In this document: one piece after another, positions 9,933-21,618 of the stretch
Position numbering within the stretch: the first letter of the stretch is position 1
How the letters are laid out: each line of letters begins with the position of its first letter
DNA from: Purpureocillium takamizusanense
Taxonomy: Eukaryota > Ascomycota > Sordariomycetes > Hypocreales > Ophiocordycipitaceae
Direction of reading: 5' to 3'
Length of the DNA: 64,000 nucleotides
NCBI RefSeq assembly: GCF_022605165.1
Contig: NC_063068.1
Span: 4,898,001-4,962,000 of the forward strand
Program-made: the position numbers and the translations under genes
The notes under the pieces: generated by a model
Database searches by the model: none
The model's input: the letters and a program-made list of their open reading frames with translations, nothing else
Told to the model about the DNA's origin: nothing

Positions 9933-10963
9933 ATGGTGAGATCCTCTTCGCTTTCCTGTCCGATAAATCTAGCTACATGCAGGGAAGCTGACGTGAATTG
10001 TGCTCCCGCAGACGTCCATAGGCACGGGCTACGATCTCCTCAACTCCATCTTCTCTCCCGACGGCCGGAACTTCCAGGTCGAGTACGCAGTCAAGGCGGT
10101 AGAGAATGGCGGCACGTCGATCGGCATCCGGTGCAAGGACGGCGTCGTCCTGGCCGTCGAGAAGGTCGTCGGGTCCAAGCTGCTGAAGCCGGGAGCGAAC
10201 AAGCGCATTGCCACCATTGACAGCCACGTCGGAGCCGTATGACTGCCCCCTCGTCCCCTCCAACCCCCCATCGCGTGCCGCGTGGTGCAGTCTAGTAACC
10301 ATGAGCCTGCAGGTGTACTCTGGCATGGTCCCCGATGGCCGCCACTTCGTTGACCGGGCCCGAGACGAGTCCCAGAGCTGGCGCCAAAACTTCAAGACCC
10401 CGATCCCCACAGCCGACCTGGCCTCCCGCATGGGCGGCTACCTGCAAGCCTACACCATGTACGGCTCCGTCCGGCCGTTCGGCATCACCGCCATCGTCGG
10501 CGGCGTCGACACCTCCGAGGACACGCCTGTCGACGGCGAGGTCGGCTCCGGCCCCAAGTGCGGCGCCGGCGGCAAGGTCCCCGGAAAGCACGGCGGGCCC
10601 TTCCTCTACATGATTGAGCCGAGCGGCCTATACTGGGGGTATTACGGCGCGGCGACGGGCAAGGGCCGCCAGGCTGCCAAGGCGGAGCTGGAGAAGCTGG
10701 ACCTGCCCGCCGGCAACATCACGATACACGAGGCCGTCAAGGAGGCGGCGCGCATCATCTACGTGGCGTCAAAGGACAACAAGGACAAGGATTTTGAGCT
10801 GGAGATGACGTGGATCAGCGGCGCCGACGGTCCCACCAAGGGCCGCCACCAGGAGGTGCCCAAGGAGCTGCGAGAGGAGGCCGAAAGATTAGCAAAGGCT
10901 GAGGACGACTCGGACGATGACGATGAGAACGACAAGAAGGACGAGGACAAGATGGAGGAATAG
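9933..10963 (+). CDS. pre10: 20S proteasome alpha-type subunit (Pre10 / PSMA3 class)
   Basis: Three exons: 9933-9935 (only the ATG), 10012-10236 and 10313-10963, with two 76 bp introns; 292 residues. Joining ATG to ACG gives the alpha-subunit N-terminus [20 protein letters not shown], including the [20 protein letters not shown] signature. [34 protein letters not shown] and [19 protein letters not shown] follow. A Gly/Pro-rich insertion between GGVD and the FLYMIEPSG strand, and an acidic tail ([11 protein letters not shown]), are features of the alpha7/Pre10 subunit in moulds. Alpha subunits form the outer gated rings of the core particle and are not catalytic. The tiny first exon decides the start: without it the frame would have to begin at non-ATG codons. 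Another proteasome gene, rpt1, lies 9.6 kb away. Confidence 0.95.
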
Positions 10964-11171
10964 AGAGGGGCTCTGAATGTGGAAGCGAGACATGTACTAT
11001 CACAATGCAAATGGCAGGTTCATAGAATAATGCTTGCACTAGTTGGGACTCGCTTGGGATGGGAGCAAAGTGGCTGTTGGCGCGTCGCCGCCATCATCGT
11101 GATATTATGTCTATCTATTCCATACAGTTCTATGTTTGCGATATACAGCTCTTTAGGCATGGGTATCAAGT

Positions 11172-14100
11172 TCAATGGCGCGCTTGCGACGCCTGATTCT
11201 GGCACCAATTGTTCCAGTCGGCAAAGAAGGACGTCTGGAGATGGACCTCCCCGAGCACCCAGCCGGACTGAGTCTTGGCATACACGGCCGCAATCTGCCT
11301 GATGGCGTCCTTGTCCGCGGCGAACATGGCGGACGCGACGATGAGGCTCGCAGCGCTGGCCGCCTTGGCGTACGCATGCGAGTTGTCCTTGCCCGCCTCG
11401 TCGTGCACCTCGACCAGCAGCGGGAGGAGGTCATCGGCGGCCGGCTGGGCCTTGTCCTCGCCGGCGCCGTCGCGACCCGCCCTGGCCTTGCGGAGGCCAC
11501 GCTGGAAGCCGAGGATGATCTCGCAGGCGCGGCTGGCGAGCGGCTTGGTCGAGGTGGTGCGCATGAGGCCGAGAAGCGGGACGAGGAGGGAGAAGGCGAG
11601 GGGGTTGAGGGCCTCGTTGCGGACGTAAATGTCGAGCAGGTCCAGGATTCTGTGCTTGAAGTTGACGACGGACTGCTTGGCGTCCTTCTTCTGCTTCTTG
11701 CTGTTGTCCGGATGAGCTTTGACACGCTGCTTGAAGACCTCGGCGAGCTTCTCGTCGAGAGCCAGCATCTCCGAGTCGGACATGTCGCCGTCCGAGGCTG
11801 ACTCGACGGCATCTGCGTCCTTGTCGAGGCGATGGCTCTTGAGGATGGCGCCCACGAGCTCATCGAGATCTTGCGGTTCTTGTTTCTCGGCAGCACCCCC
11901 CTCACCTCCCTCGTCTTCGTCCTCTTCCTCGTCACCATCATCCTCGTCGTCACCTCCGCTCTCATCGCCGCCTTCGCCAGCAAGACCAACAAACTCCACA
12001 TCAGAGTCGATCTCAACGTCAGAGATTTCCTCAACGCTGTTCTCCCCATCAGAGGATCCGTCCTCGTCCGCGTCCACGTCCATGGCGTCATCCTCCGTGT
12101 TGAAAAGTTCCTTTTGGCCCTTGGTGCTCTCGCCAGATGCGAGGGGGCCAGTCAGCAGCTCGAGGCCCTCGGCGGAGATCTGGCTGGTGAAGGCGTCGAA
12201 CACCTGTTGAGACACCTGCCTCATTAAAGACGATGGGCGCGCAACCATTGAAAGCAGGATCTCGACCAGAAGCTCCGAGCTGCCCTCGCTCTTGTCGCCG
12301 ACACTGCCTGACCTGAGTCTCTCGTAGAACTGCGCCAGGTCGTTCAACACTTCCATTGCATCAGGATCCTCGTTGTACAACTGGAAAATAGAGATGGCGT
12401 GTAGCATAGCCAAGCCCTGCGCCAAGCTTTGGTCGTCTTTGCTTTTTGATTTTCGCTTCAAGAGCTTGTTCATTCTCGCCAATGCGTCGTTCATGGCCAC
12501 TTTGATATCGTCTGCCATGTTTCTTGACGCCGGGTCGATGGAGGCGATTGCATTGCAGAAAACACTGAAGTCGTCGGCATTACGAGTCAAGCGGGCAAGC
12601 GATGACTCGATTCGGGACCGACAGAGCTCCCGGATCTGATCTGTCAGGGCATCCTCAGGAATACTCTTGGGGGTCGAGTACGCCAAGGCTGAGAGCTCCT
12701 GGAGCACCGGGCCAAAAGAAGAACCATGCTTCGAATCCGATGAAGCTTCTGCAGAGCTTGATGCGAACGCGTTGAGAACCTTGGCCAGGTAGTCGGCGTA
12801 GACTCGGAGGATAGCCTTGGCCTCGTCACTGTCCTTTTTCTTCAGTGTCGCCAAAGGCAGACGGATGACTACCAGCGAATCCTGTGCGTTGTCGCGGCTG
12901 ATGTTTTGTAAAAGCCTGTCGACGGTCTTGGTGCTCGTGCGCTGGTCGAAGTTGTAGGCGCCGTTATTCCCCAGCAAGCTTCCAAGGATGACGGGGAGGG
13001 TATTGGGATGTTGAGAAACCACGTTCTCAATAGCTCGGAGCGCTTTCACGGCGGCCCTGTGCAAATACCTATCCTCCTTAGCAGCCTGGTTGATCAGGCA
13101 TGTCATGAAATTTTTGGTAAACAGGCATTGCAGCTTGTCATGATGGCCAACCAGTGCCTCGAGCAGCTTCTGGAAGACCATGAACCCCTTGAACTTCTGG
13201 CCATCTGTTGCATTTTTGGAAAACAAGCCATCTATTCAACGGTCAGCTATTGCGTCACACACCAGAAAAGAGAACGGGCAGCCTGACCATCGATGACGCG
13301 GTTGTAAAACTGGGAAAGGCCGTCCGTATCTGCGGCTGCGCCGCCCTTTACGTAGCACCCGATGATGATGTCCCAAACAAAGTGCAGCTGCGCTGTCCAG
13401 CTCGCCTGTTTGCCGTTGTTCTGTGACTTTTCGTTGGATTCCTTGTTCGAGTCCTTGAAGCTTTCCTTGAGGACGGCAGCCAGGTCGCCGAGGGACTTGG
13501 TGGAAAGGGGGTGCTGCCATGGCTTCAGCTTGATGTCGGAGTAGCGATTCAGCGCAACGAGCCAAGCAGCGACGCCTTCTGGGGTCTTGGCCAAGCCTGC
13601 ATCCGCGACCTTGAGCAGCGTGGCCTCGGCCTCCTTTCTGCTCGACTGCTCGAGGGCCTGCACCAAGACCCACCCGCACTGCGAGCGCAGCCAGATCTTC
13701 TTGTTGCTGAGCTTCAGCAGCAGATCCAGCACGGAGTGCCACCTTGATATATCCGAAAATAGTGTCCGTGACCGCACAAAGCATTCTAGTCCAAAGAGTT
13801 GGCCAAAGTAGTGATCGCGCTCCTCCTGGCCGGGAATGTTGCCGATGGCCTGCGTCTTGTCCACCAGCAAGCCCAGGACCTTTTCAAAAGTGAGGTCTGG
13901 ATACTTGGATCCCAGCTTTGAATCCTCCGCAAAAAGCTGCCCCAGGATCTCGGCGATTACGAGGCTGAATCCGATCCGAGAAGCATTGCGACCGCTCGCG
14001 AGGCCCCGGAAGAGTCGTCGATCAAGATGTCGCAGCAGAACGGCTTCCGGCACGCCATCCCCGCCCAGGAGGCTCGATACGATGCAGTCGGCGGCCTCTA

Positions 14101-14317
14101 TGCGTTCACCGTCATCTTCACTCCCAAGGAGCTCGTATAGGGCAGCCTCTCGCCTGCGATCCTCTCCGGTTGGTGTCTCGACGAATGGCTTCTTTTCAAA
14201 GCTCGGTTTCACGGTGGCGTTTCGTCCGTTGAGTTTCGCGTCATTCTTAGCCTTTTTTGTGGCATTCGAGCCGGGATTGGCGCCGTCTTTGGGTCCTCTC
14301 TTACGCTTGCCGGCCAT
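11172..14317 (-). CDS. pol5: Nucleolar DNA polymerase V-like protein Pol5 (MYBBP1A family)
   Basis: Two exons on the minus strand, 14317-13288 and 13231-11172, joined across a 56 bp intron (IDDGLFSKNATDG at the join); 1029 residues. A basic N-terminus (MAGKRKRGPKDG) is followed by long helical repeats. These include the family stretches RRREAALYELLGS, ASRIGFSLVIAEILGQLF and QCGWVLVQALEQSSRKEAE. A very acidic segment sits near residues 730-810. Despite its name the yeast protein is not a replicative polymerase. Pol5 and vertebrate MYBBP1A are nucleolar proteins needed for rRNA synthesis and ribosome assembly. The acidic low-complexity block and HEAT-like build fit that role. The gene is convergent with pre10, with a 208 bp gap. 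Confidence 0.92.
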
Positions 14318-17300
14318 TGCTTCGTTGATTGGGTTTAAGACGCAAAGATGGGCGATTGCCGTCGCTGGCGATGGCGCATCGCACTCTCGCGCGTCGACTC
14401 AGAAAATATTGCGCCGCCCCAGACCGCCTTGGTGCCGGCGGCCCACCCCCACTACGAGCCCCACCGGGGGACGTCAGATCAGTCATGTGTGGGCGCAGCA
14501 CCGACTTTCAGTTGTCAACGGAGCGACTGCCTTACCCTGCAGTAGACATGGCAGTTCAAGCTCTCGAGATTCTTGACTCGGTGACCATCAGGCCACGTCG
14601 TTTGGCATCCCCCTTTCCCCCCCGCTCGGGAGGGGGATCCGGGCAAGAGAAAGAGAGAAAACTGCGAAGCGAAATGAGGCAGAAGAAACCCACGCCCGCT
14701 AGCATCTTCCCCAGTGGCCCCAACGGCAGAAATTTTGGTCCCTGACTCTGGTTCTTGCATGGGGCTGGACGTATCGATACGCTCTGGACGGGGGCACAGG
14801 GTCCAGTGTCTCCAGTTGGACCCCGATGCCACCGCCTGGACCAGACGGGGGACTCGGGAGTGACGGTTGTCCTTTGCAGCCGTGGAGACGGTGACGGGTT
14901 ATGAACGACATGCACCGGGGTCGGTCATAGGGGTCCCGGGTGCAACGACCACGCGCACCGAGGCTTGCACGAAACACAGGCTGGCCGTCACCAATCACCG
15001 CATCCCACGGAGCTGACATGCTCACTTGACAACACCCTAACCTGGTACCTGCGGGTGCCAGGGACCAGAGTAAAAGGAGCAACGGATGAGCACAGGAGCC
15101 CACCGCCACGGCCTGCGTACAGACGGCCGGACATTTGACACCGAGACCGAGTAGCACGTACGCCGCACACACCTGCCCACCCGCGCAACAGATATGCAAC
15201 ACGGTAGTTACTTGATCGCCGGACAAGGTAATAATGGGGCAGGCGGCCAGCCCGCACGGAGCCCGTTGCCCAGGCAAACCTCCCATGTCTTGGGTTCGAC
15301 GAGAGACTGTAAGCGAGCGAGACCCTTGCGATTTGCTGCGAACCGGGCCCGTTGGCCGGCGAAGGCGCACAGGGCGACTGGTTGCCGTGTCGGGGTTCCA
15401 GAACATTGGTCCCCTCCGTACTTTGCACGAAGCAAGCATGTTACCCGTCACGCAGACATCGGGGTCGTCGACCGATCGGCCTCGCCTCGTGTCTTGTGCG
15501 ATGGCCCCAGATGTGAGTGATGGCCGTCAATGGTCTCTACCGCCACGTCCCTGAGACGCTCATCATCATGGCGGGAGGGCACTTTGCTGACGGGGTGACT
15601 GACTGACAGGTTGGCCGGGGGCTTCTTCTGCTATGCGCGGCCCCTGAAGTTGCTGCCTGGACCGGCCCAGAGCCAGAGGCGTCAGAGGGATGCGGCTGAA
15701 TGCGAACCCGGAGGCGCTGGTTTTGATTCACGCTGGATAATTGTCTACCAACCTACCAACCTAGGTAGGTATCAAATACTGAAGAGGGCGTATTCCCGGA
15801 GTGCGTTCCGCTCGCAGGCATGGGGTTCACCTTGGCGCTGCAACAAATTGCGAAGTGCTAACTTAGTAGTGATTGACGTACCTTGGGCTAATGTACACCA
15901 CGGGTATGCCCTGCACTGTGCTGTGCAGTGCTGTTCCTGCAGCTTTTTCTGCAGAGCAAAAACGTTGTACTTACTGTACAAAGCGGTGCATTTCCCTCTG
16001 CCCATTTGGTTGGTCGCTGCTGGCACGTCAGTCCAGCGACCCTGGAGACGAAAAAGGCGGGGCGCATCGGACCGGTGTCGAACATTGATCCCCTCCCTCC
16101 TCGGACGGGGCCGGCATGTCCAAGCACGTGACATCGTGGCAGATGGCGTTGCCGGGCGGGGTAAGCGACGCGAAAAAAACCAGGCACCGGGCGCTTTGTT
16201 TACTTTGGCAAGCGCGTCTTTTTTTCTCCCGTTTACTTGTCGAGCCAAGGCGGGACAAGAAAAACGCGCCGTGTGCGCCCGCCCGCCGGCTGCTTCACCA
16301 AGAGGGCATCCTGGCTGCTTCTCAAACAACCCAATGCACGATGGCAAGCCTCAGACTCTCTGTGTGACCATCCGGCTTTGCTCACTCGCTCCCTCACCTG
16401 CCATTCAGGAGCTTCTTTGCTTTCCCACCCACGGAGCTGCTGTGCCAGGCAGGGGGGGTTCCTTGGGACCAGGCCACCTGACGAGGCGATGCAAGCGGGG
16501 TTCTGTCGCCGACCGCTTCTTGTGCCCGCATTCGGAAACACGAAATGCGGTGCCCCCCCCCGGATCAGCCCAGCTGAGGGAGCTCAGTGCTGACGCAGAG
16601 GGCGGTGCTTCGGCGATTGATTGGGCGGGCGTCCGACGGTTCGGCACCACCCCGTGGGCAGCGGGCGCGCGGTCCAGAGGGGCAGCGGTGGCGGCGACTC
16701 CGGCGGCTGCATGAGGCCAGCGCAAGCGTCCGTGATGACGATTTCAGCAGGAGCATGGAAGTAAACAAAGAAGTCACGCTATTGCAACGGGTGCAGGCGC
16801 GCATTGTCGATAGCGCACGGCACCGCTACGTGTAGGCGGCGCTTACGTTGGTGATGGTTGATGATGTGACGAGAGCGCCCACGCCGCAGCGGGGATGCCA
16901 TGAGGGACGGGTCCGGCGGGCGCCAGGCGGTGCGATGCGGTACAACCGTACAGTGCAACGCTGGGGGAGGGTGGCTTTGTGATGACGATCATCCCGGATC
17001 TTCCGTTGACCAAAAAAAGAAAACAAGTACTATCACTGATAGAAACCTGAGCCAAGCAGCCGCATGACGTCGGCCTCACCCGTTCTGAACCCGCTGGCAG
17101 GCGATGGGATCGGGATCACGAGTGCTTCATCGACGATGGGACGCGTTTGGGACGCCGCACATATCCTCGCTGGCCCATTGATCGCACGGCCGCAATCCCT
17201 CCAACTCGCGTGAACCCTGTCGAGTCAACGTCATGCCGCCAATGCTGCCCCAGGCCAAACCGGGAGCTCGCTCCAACCCGCCCAGGTCGCAAGCCTACCC

Positions 17301-19090
17301 CGACCTGCTGGCTACCTAGTCCAGTGACTGCTCCAAACCGCCCTAAAACCGTCAACCACCGAGGCGGACGGACAATCGTCTTCAAGCTGCCGGTGCGGGA
17401 AAATTGAATTGTCTGCGGACGAGCGTGGTGCGACTGCACTCTTCCGAGCAAACAGTGTTGCCCTGTGCTAAAAAAAAAAAACACACACAACAGCCTGGGC
17501 CGTGCAGTCTGACCCATTTGGATAAGCTTTGTTTACCGGGAAACGTCGTGGAGAGCTCTGACCAGGCCGGAGCGGAGCGACGCCGCTGGCACAAGTCATG
17601 GTCGGCGTGCGGCTCGTCGCGGCCGCTCTGTGTTGGAGACTTCCAAGTTGGGGGGCGGCAGGTAAAGGTATAAGCAGGCGGCGGAGAACGTGCCTAGTGC
17701 CGACGCACGAGTAAGTACGTACCTATATGTACACATCCATGCAGACATTGCGGGTATGCACACGTTCAAGGCAGCATACTGTTCATTCATGATCCGTTCG
17801 TGTACGGAGTACGTCCGTGCCTCATATATACGGAGTATGCAACTTTAAACGAGACGGCGCTTAGGAACCGGCAGTGCGTCAAATATCGTCAGGGAGACTC
17901 AGTCCCCACGCGCTACAGGCGATGCACAGTCGTATGAGTGATTCACCTGCCTCCACATCGAGATCCACGACATCGGGAGAGGTATTGTCGCGTGCGAGCA
18001 GCGAAAAATTCGGCCTGGCGTCACCAGGCAGGTGAGACCTGTGTCTGGCCAGTGTCGGCCAGCCGGACGGGCCACAAAGCAAGCGTCCGAATCGCCAGCA
18101 TCATGCAGGGCGCTGGCGCCACGACGCAAGGGCGACGGCGCTTCCAAGGGAGAGCGAGAACGGGAGGGTCTGTCTGCTCAGATTAACAGAGACAGAAAAA
18201 GACCCTGATGAGAGCGTTGGACCCAACGATTGCGCCCGCCCGCTGATTCGCCGCGCATGCTTCGCACACAAAGAGCTCGCGACAAATCTCGAACGATTGT
18301 TCGTTTTGTCGCTTCATGCCCCCGGACTTGGGACGAGTTGCGCACGTCCAGCCCGTCTGTCTCAACTCGGCAGCGGCGTCTCGCGGTGGGCATGGACAGC
18401 CCGCCCGGCGGCATGCACATCGGGTGAATCGCATCCGGCACGCGGCTCGGGGACCACTCCGGCGGGGGTGGGCGGACAGCACGCGAGCTGGAATTCTGCT
18501 GTAATGACAGATCTCGGGTGCCTTTGCTCACTGCGCCTGAATCGCATCGAGGCCAGAGGCGGCGACAATTTTGACAGTCTGTTCGCGCGTGCAGGCGCCT
18601 GGCACTCGACTGCTGGTCAGGACGATGGGAAAGGATAGACGGATGGGTGGATGGATGGATATCTGATGGGTGCATAGCACGATGGGATGGCAGGCATGAT
18701 GCAGCTGTGCTGTGCAGACCAGGTGCAGAAAGCACTGCCAGATGCACTCCCAGTGCTGACTAGCTCGACATGATGCTCGTGCTAATATAATTAAGCGCCC
18801 TCAAAGTGGATGGGCACCGGCAAGGGCAAGTAGGGTGAGGAGCGACTGGCGGCCATGATTCGCTCGAGAGATGGCCTCGGCAGGGCAAGGCAAGGGTTGA
18901 GCAAATCCGTTGCGGCGACGAGGGAGAGAGAATGACGCTTTTGGCCTGGGCGCCGCCCCACCCTTTGCTGAGCAACGAGCTGGAGCTCTCCCTGTTTAGC
19001 TCCGAAGCTGGGGCTCTAGGCTGTCCAGGGCGAGCGAGGCCGAGTCCTGCCCCTGCCCTGGTGAGTGACGTGTGAGTGAGCCCAGGTGGT

Positions 19091-19125
19091 TGCCCTGCCC
19101 TGCCCTGCCCTGCCCTGCCCTGCCC
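19091..19125. repeat. TGCCC pentanucleotide tandem repeat, 7 copies
   Basis: Seven perfect TGCCC units in a row, followed by degenerate TGC-rich sequence. It lies in the gene-poor stretch upstream of cdc25. Confidence 0.9.
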
Positions 19126-20405
19126 GACCCCGTGCTGTGCTGCGCTGCCCGTGCCCGCTGCTGTGCTGCTGCGTTTGGTTCCCCACGGTGCCTGCCAGGA
19201 CGCCCGAAAGCAGCTCTGCTAAGGTTGTACGAGCAAGGTAGTACCCGGCCCAGGGCCCGCCGCCCGGGCAGGGCAGGCTGGGGCTGGGGCCAGTGAGGTG
19301 CTCGAGTACCTGAAAGGTGGGGTTGAGAGACAAAGCGAGTCGTTCCAGCAAGCGTCTACCACCCCCGCCGCAACCGCCGCGGAAGGCTCACCTGGCAACT
19401 CTCGGTGGGCCCCCGTTGGTCGGGTACCTGGTTGGGATCAGGGCAGCTGAGATACCCGAGGCGTCGCTTGTCTCTTAACCGCCCACCTCGAGCGGACCCA
19501 TGTCAGTCAGCGAGTCTGTCCTGCCTTTGAGTGAGAGAGGTGTGCAGTCATCGCTGGCAGTCCCTGCCCGCATTCATTGAAACTTGCGACTCTGGCCTTG
19601 GTTCTTGCATACAGAATACCTCATGATGTGTTGTGACCCGCATGGCGCTCGTCGTAACAAACTCAATCGGCCATCATCGACACCGGTCGCCGCCAGCGCG
19701 GGCTACTAACTACTACTAGGTACCTACCGGCGGCCCGCCCTGCAGCCTGCGTTGATGTGTGTTATAGTGCTTGCTTGCTCGAATGACCGACGAGCCCCCG
19801 ACAGGTCCGCCCGCCGGTGAGGTGGGTGAGGTACCGACACAAGGTACGCACACCTAGTATGTACAACCGTACCTCACATTCGTCTGGGTGTGGCGACGGG
19901 GCAAGGAGCGCCGTACTGTATCACCCCGTTGCCAGATTCGTGCCCGTGTCCCGTCGGCATGCAGCCTTCTCGTCGAGGGTCAGCGCCTTAGTAGACGATG
20001 TGATGCTGCCCTGCCCTGAGGTGAGTAGTTGGCTCATTCGCTCCATTGCTCCCGCCGCTGGGCAAAGGTCAGCAGCTCACGACAGTACCCCAGCCCAGCC
20101 CGGCCTAGCCCAGCCCAGTAGCATCCCACCTCACAGGACAGGACAGGCATGCCACACACCCGCGTGGGGCATGGTGCCTGCCCCGGCCCGACACCCCTCC
20201 CCACCTGGCCAGGCAACCTGGAACCCCAGCAGCGCCGTCCGTCTCACAGGGCTCCGGGGCTCCCTGGGTTCCATCCATCCATGCCCCTCCTTCCTGAGGT
20301 GCCTCAACTGCCTTGACAATTCGGGCTGCTGCCGTTGCCGTGACCGACCGTGGACGACGCCCCGGCTCCTGGCACCCGACAAGCAAAGCACAAGCGGGCA
20401 CCACT

Positions 20406-20449
20406 ACGCAACGCAACGCAACGCAGCGCACTGTACTGCACTGCACTGC
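20406..20449. repeat. ACGCA and ACTGC pentanucleotide runs
   Basis: Four ACGCA units (20406-20425) and, after a short spacer, three ACTGC units (20435-20449). The first unit is the reverse complement, in another register, of the GTTGC run at 9557-9571. Confidence 0.8.
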
Positions 20450-21121
20450 ATCGCGCCGCGCCGCATCAGCATCGACCGGTGGCACAAAGCACGTCCACCC
20501 GAGCTGCACAGGTTCCAGGGCAACCACCCACCTGCCTCACTGACTGAGGCAAGGCCACTGACGGCATTGGACCGCCCACGTCCCGGACTTGCCCTCCTCC
20601 CCCCACCCAGTTCAGGTGCGGCGGGACGAAGTACCTCTCCTCTTGTGCCTGCTGTGCGCGGTACCTCCCTGCCGTACCTGCCCTGGCCGGGATCCATCGC
20701 TCTCTCTTACTCTTCTTCAGGGCTGACCTCAGTCACCCCCAGCAACGTCCATCTCCATCCTTCCCAGCGCTCGTTCCGTTGCACGGCCCTTCAAAAGCCG
20801 TTGCTCCCTCACCCACCTTCGTTTCCCTTCCCCTTCCCAGGCGGTCCAGCTTTGCGTGCATCCTTCGCCTTGCACGGCAAACGAAGACGGGAAGAACCTA
20901 ATAGGGTAGGGGAGAGCGTTTCGGTCCTTTGGCTGCTTCGTCTTCTTTCCATAGTGTCGTCCAAACCCCACCCTCTTCTCTGTGTCTTCCTGCTCGCTGG
21001 TAGATACCGGACTCAACCTCGACGTCTCGCGAAATTCGAAACTCACACGCGACCCGGGCAGGACGTTGGACCTACTCCGGCGCCCTACGGCAAGCGTCTC
21101 GACAACCTGACGATCCTCTGC

Positions 21122-21220
21122 ATGCAAGCGCAGCCCGCAGCTGGCACTTCCTTCTCTAGGCCTCCTCGAGCTTGGAATCCGCCCACCACTCGCTGGTGTT
21201 GCTGCTGCTGCTGCTCCTGA
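21122..21220 (+). promoter_or_regulatory. Possible upstream ORF (32 codons) in the cdc25 leader
   Basis: ATG at 21122 opens 32 codons ending in a run of six cysteines encoded by a TGC repeat, and stops at 21218-21220. It is about 400 bp before the cdc25 ATG and would lie in the leader if transcription starts upstream. The transcript start is unknown. Confidence 0.3.
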
Positions 21221-21293
21221 CGATAATTGCAACCGCCTCCCAACTACGACCGTTGCCCACGCCCGAAGCGTTCGTTCCCTTACCGACTTGCAA

Positions 21294-21314
21294 ATGCCCT
21301 CGCTACGATTATAA
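21294..21314 (+). promoter_or_regulatory. Possible upstream ORF (6 codons) in the cdc25 leader
   Basis: ATG at 21294 with a stop at 21312-21314, 305 bp before the cdc25 start codon. Only relevant if the transcript begins upstream of it. Confidence 0.3.
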
Positions 21315-21618
21315 GTACCTACAATCCCTCTTCACACCAAGGACAGGTTTGGACCTGGGCTCTAGGAGGGGACCGGCGCTTGACTAGCTGCAATCTGCAC
21401 AGGGCTCTCTGCAGCTCGGCAACCCGGCCCTCCTCCCCTTCTTTGTCCATACCTCTGTCCCGTCCGTGAACGGTCACGGCTCCTGTTGCCGTGGCACCGG
21501 GGACTCCCAATCAGCAGCTGCTTCTCGTTCTGTCACCATCTAGCAGCAGTGGCAGAGCCTTTCTTGCCTGTCGACTCGTCACGCACGAGTCTTCGGCAAG
21601 CCGCGATCCCTCGCCGCC

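Larger units (their letters stand above)
14318..21618. other. 7.3 kb gene-poor region between pol5 and cdc25
   Basis: No gene here can be supported. The two longest frames, at 15611-16714 and 19817-21220 on the plus strand, translate to Pro/Arg/Ser/Cys-rich low-complexity sequence; the second begins at a GTG codon. The region is littered with short tandem repeats (CCTGC-type pentamers at 19091-19125 and 20406-20449, GGAT runs near 18650), paired ACGGAGTA words at 17804-17838 and CTACC/TAGGTA words at 15746-15772 and 19717-19726. The right end (about 20700-21618) is pyrimidine-rich and probably holds the promoter and leader of cdc25. No tRNA-like B box was found by eye. Confidence 0.5.

Noticed and set aside
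11153..12091. 312-codon alternate frame within pol5
   Set aside because: Ser/Thr/Arg-rich frameshifted reading of the pol5 acidic region; the pol5 frame is the one with family sequence.
15690..15740. tRNA-like look of a GAACCCGGAGGC...GGTTTTGATTC stretch
   Set aside because: The B-box is not GGTTCRANYCC, and no acceptor or anticodon stem can be formed at the right spacing. No other tRNA candidate was seen by eye.
15611..16714. Open frame of 367 codons on the plus strand
   Set aside because: Overlapped by equally long frames on the other strand, no domain, composition of random GC-rich DNA. Kept only as part of the gene-poor region.
18178..18747. 189-codon minus-strand frame in the gene-poor region
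   Set aside because: No domain, low-complexity start caused by a GGAT repeat, no supporting splice structure.
19817..21220. Open frame of 467 codons upstream of cdc25
   Set aside because: It starts at GTG, its translation is Pro/Arg/His/Ser-rich with repeat-derived runs, overlaps microsatellites and shows no domain. More likely leader or promoter DNA of high GC content.
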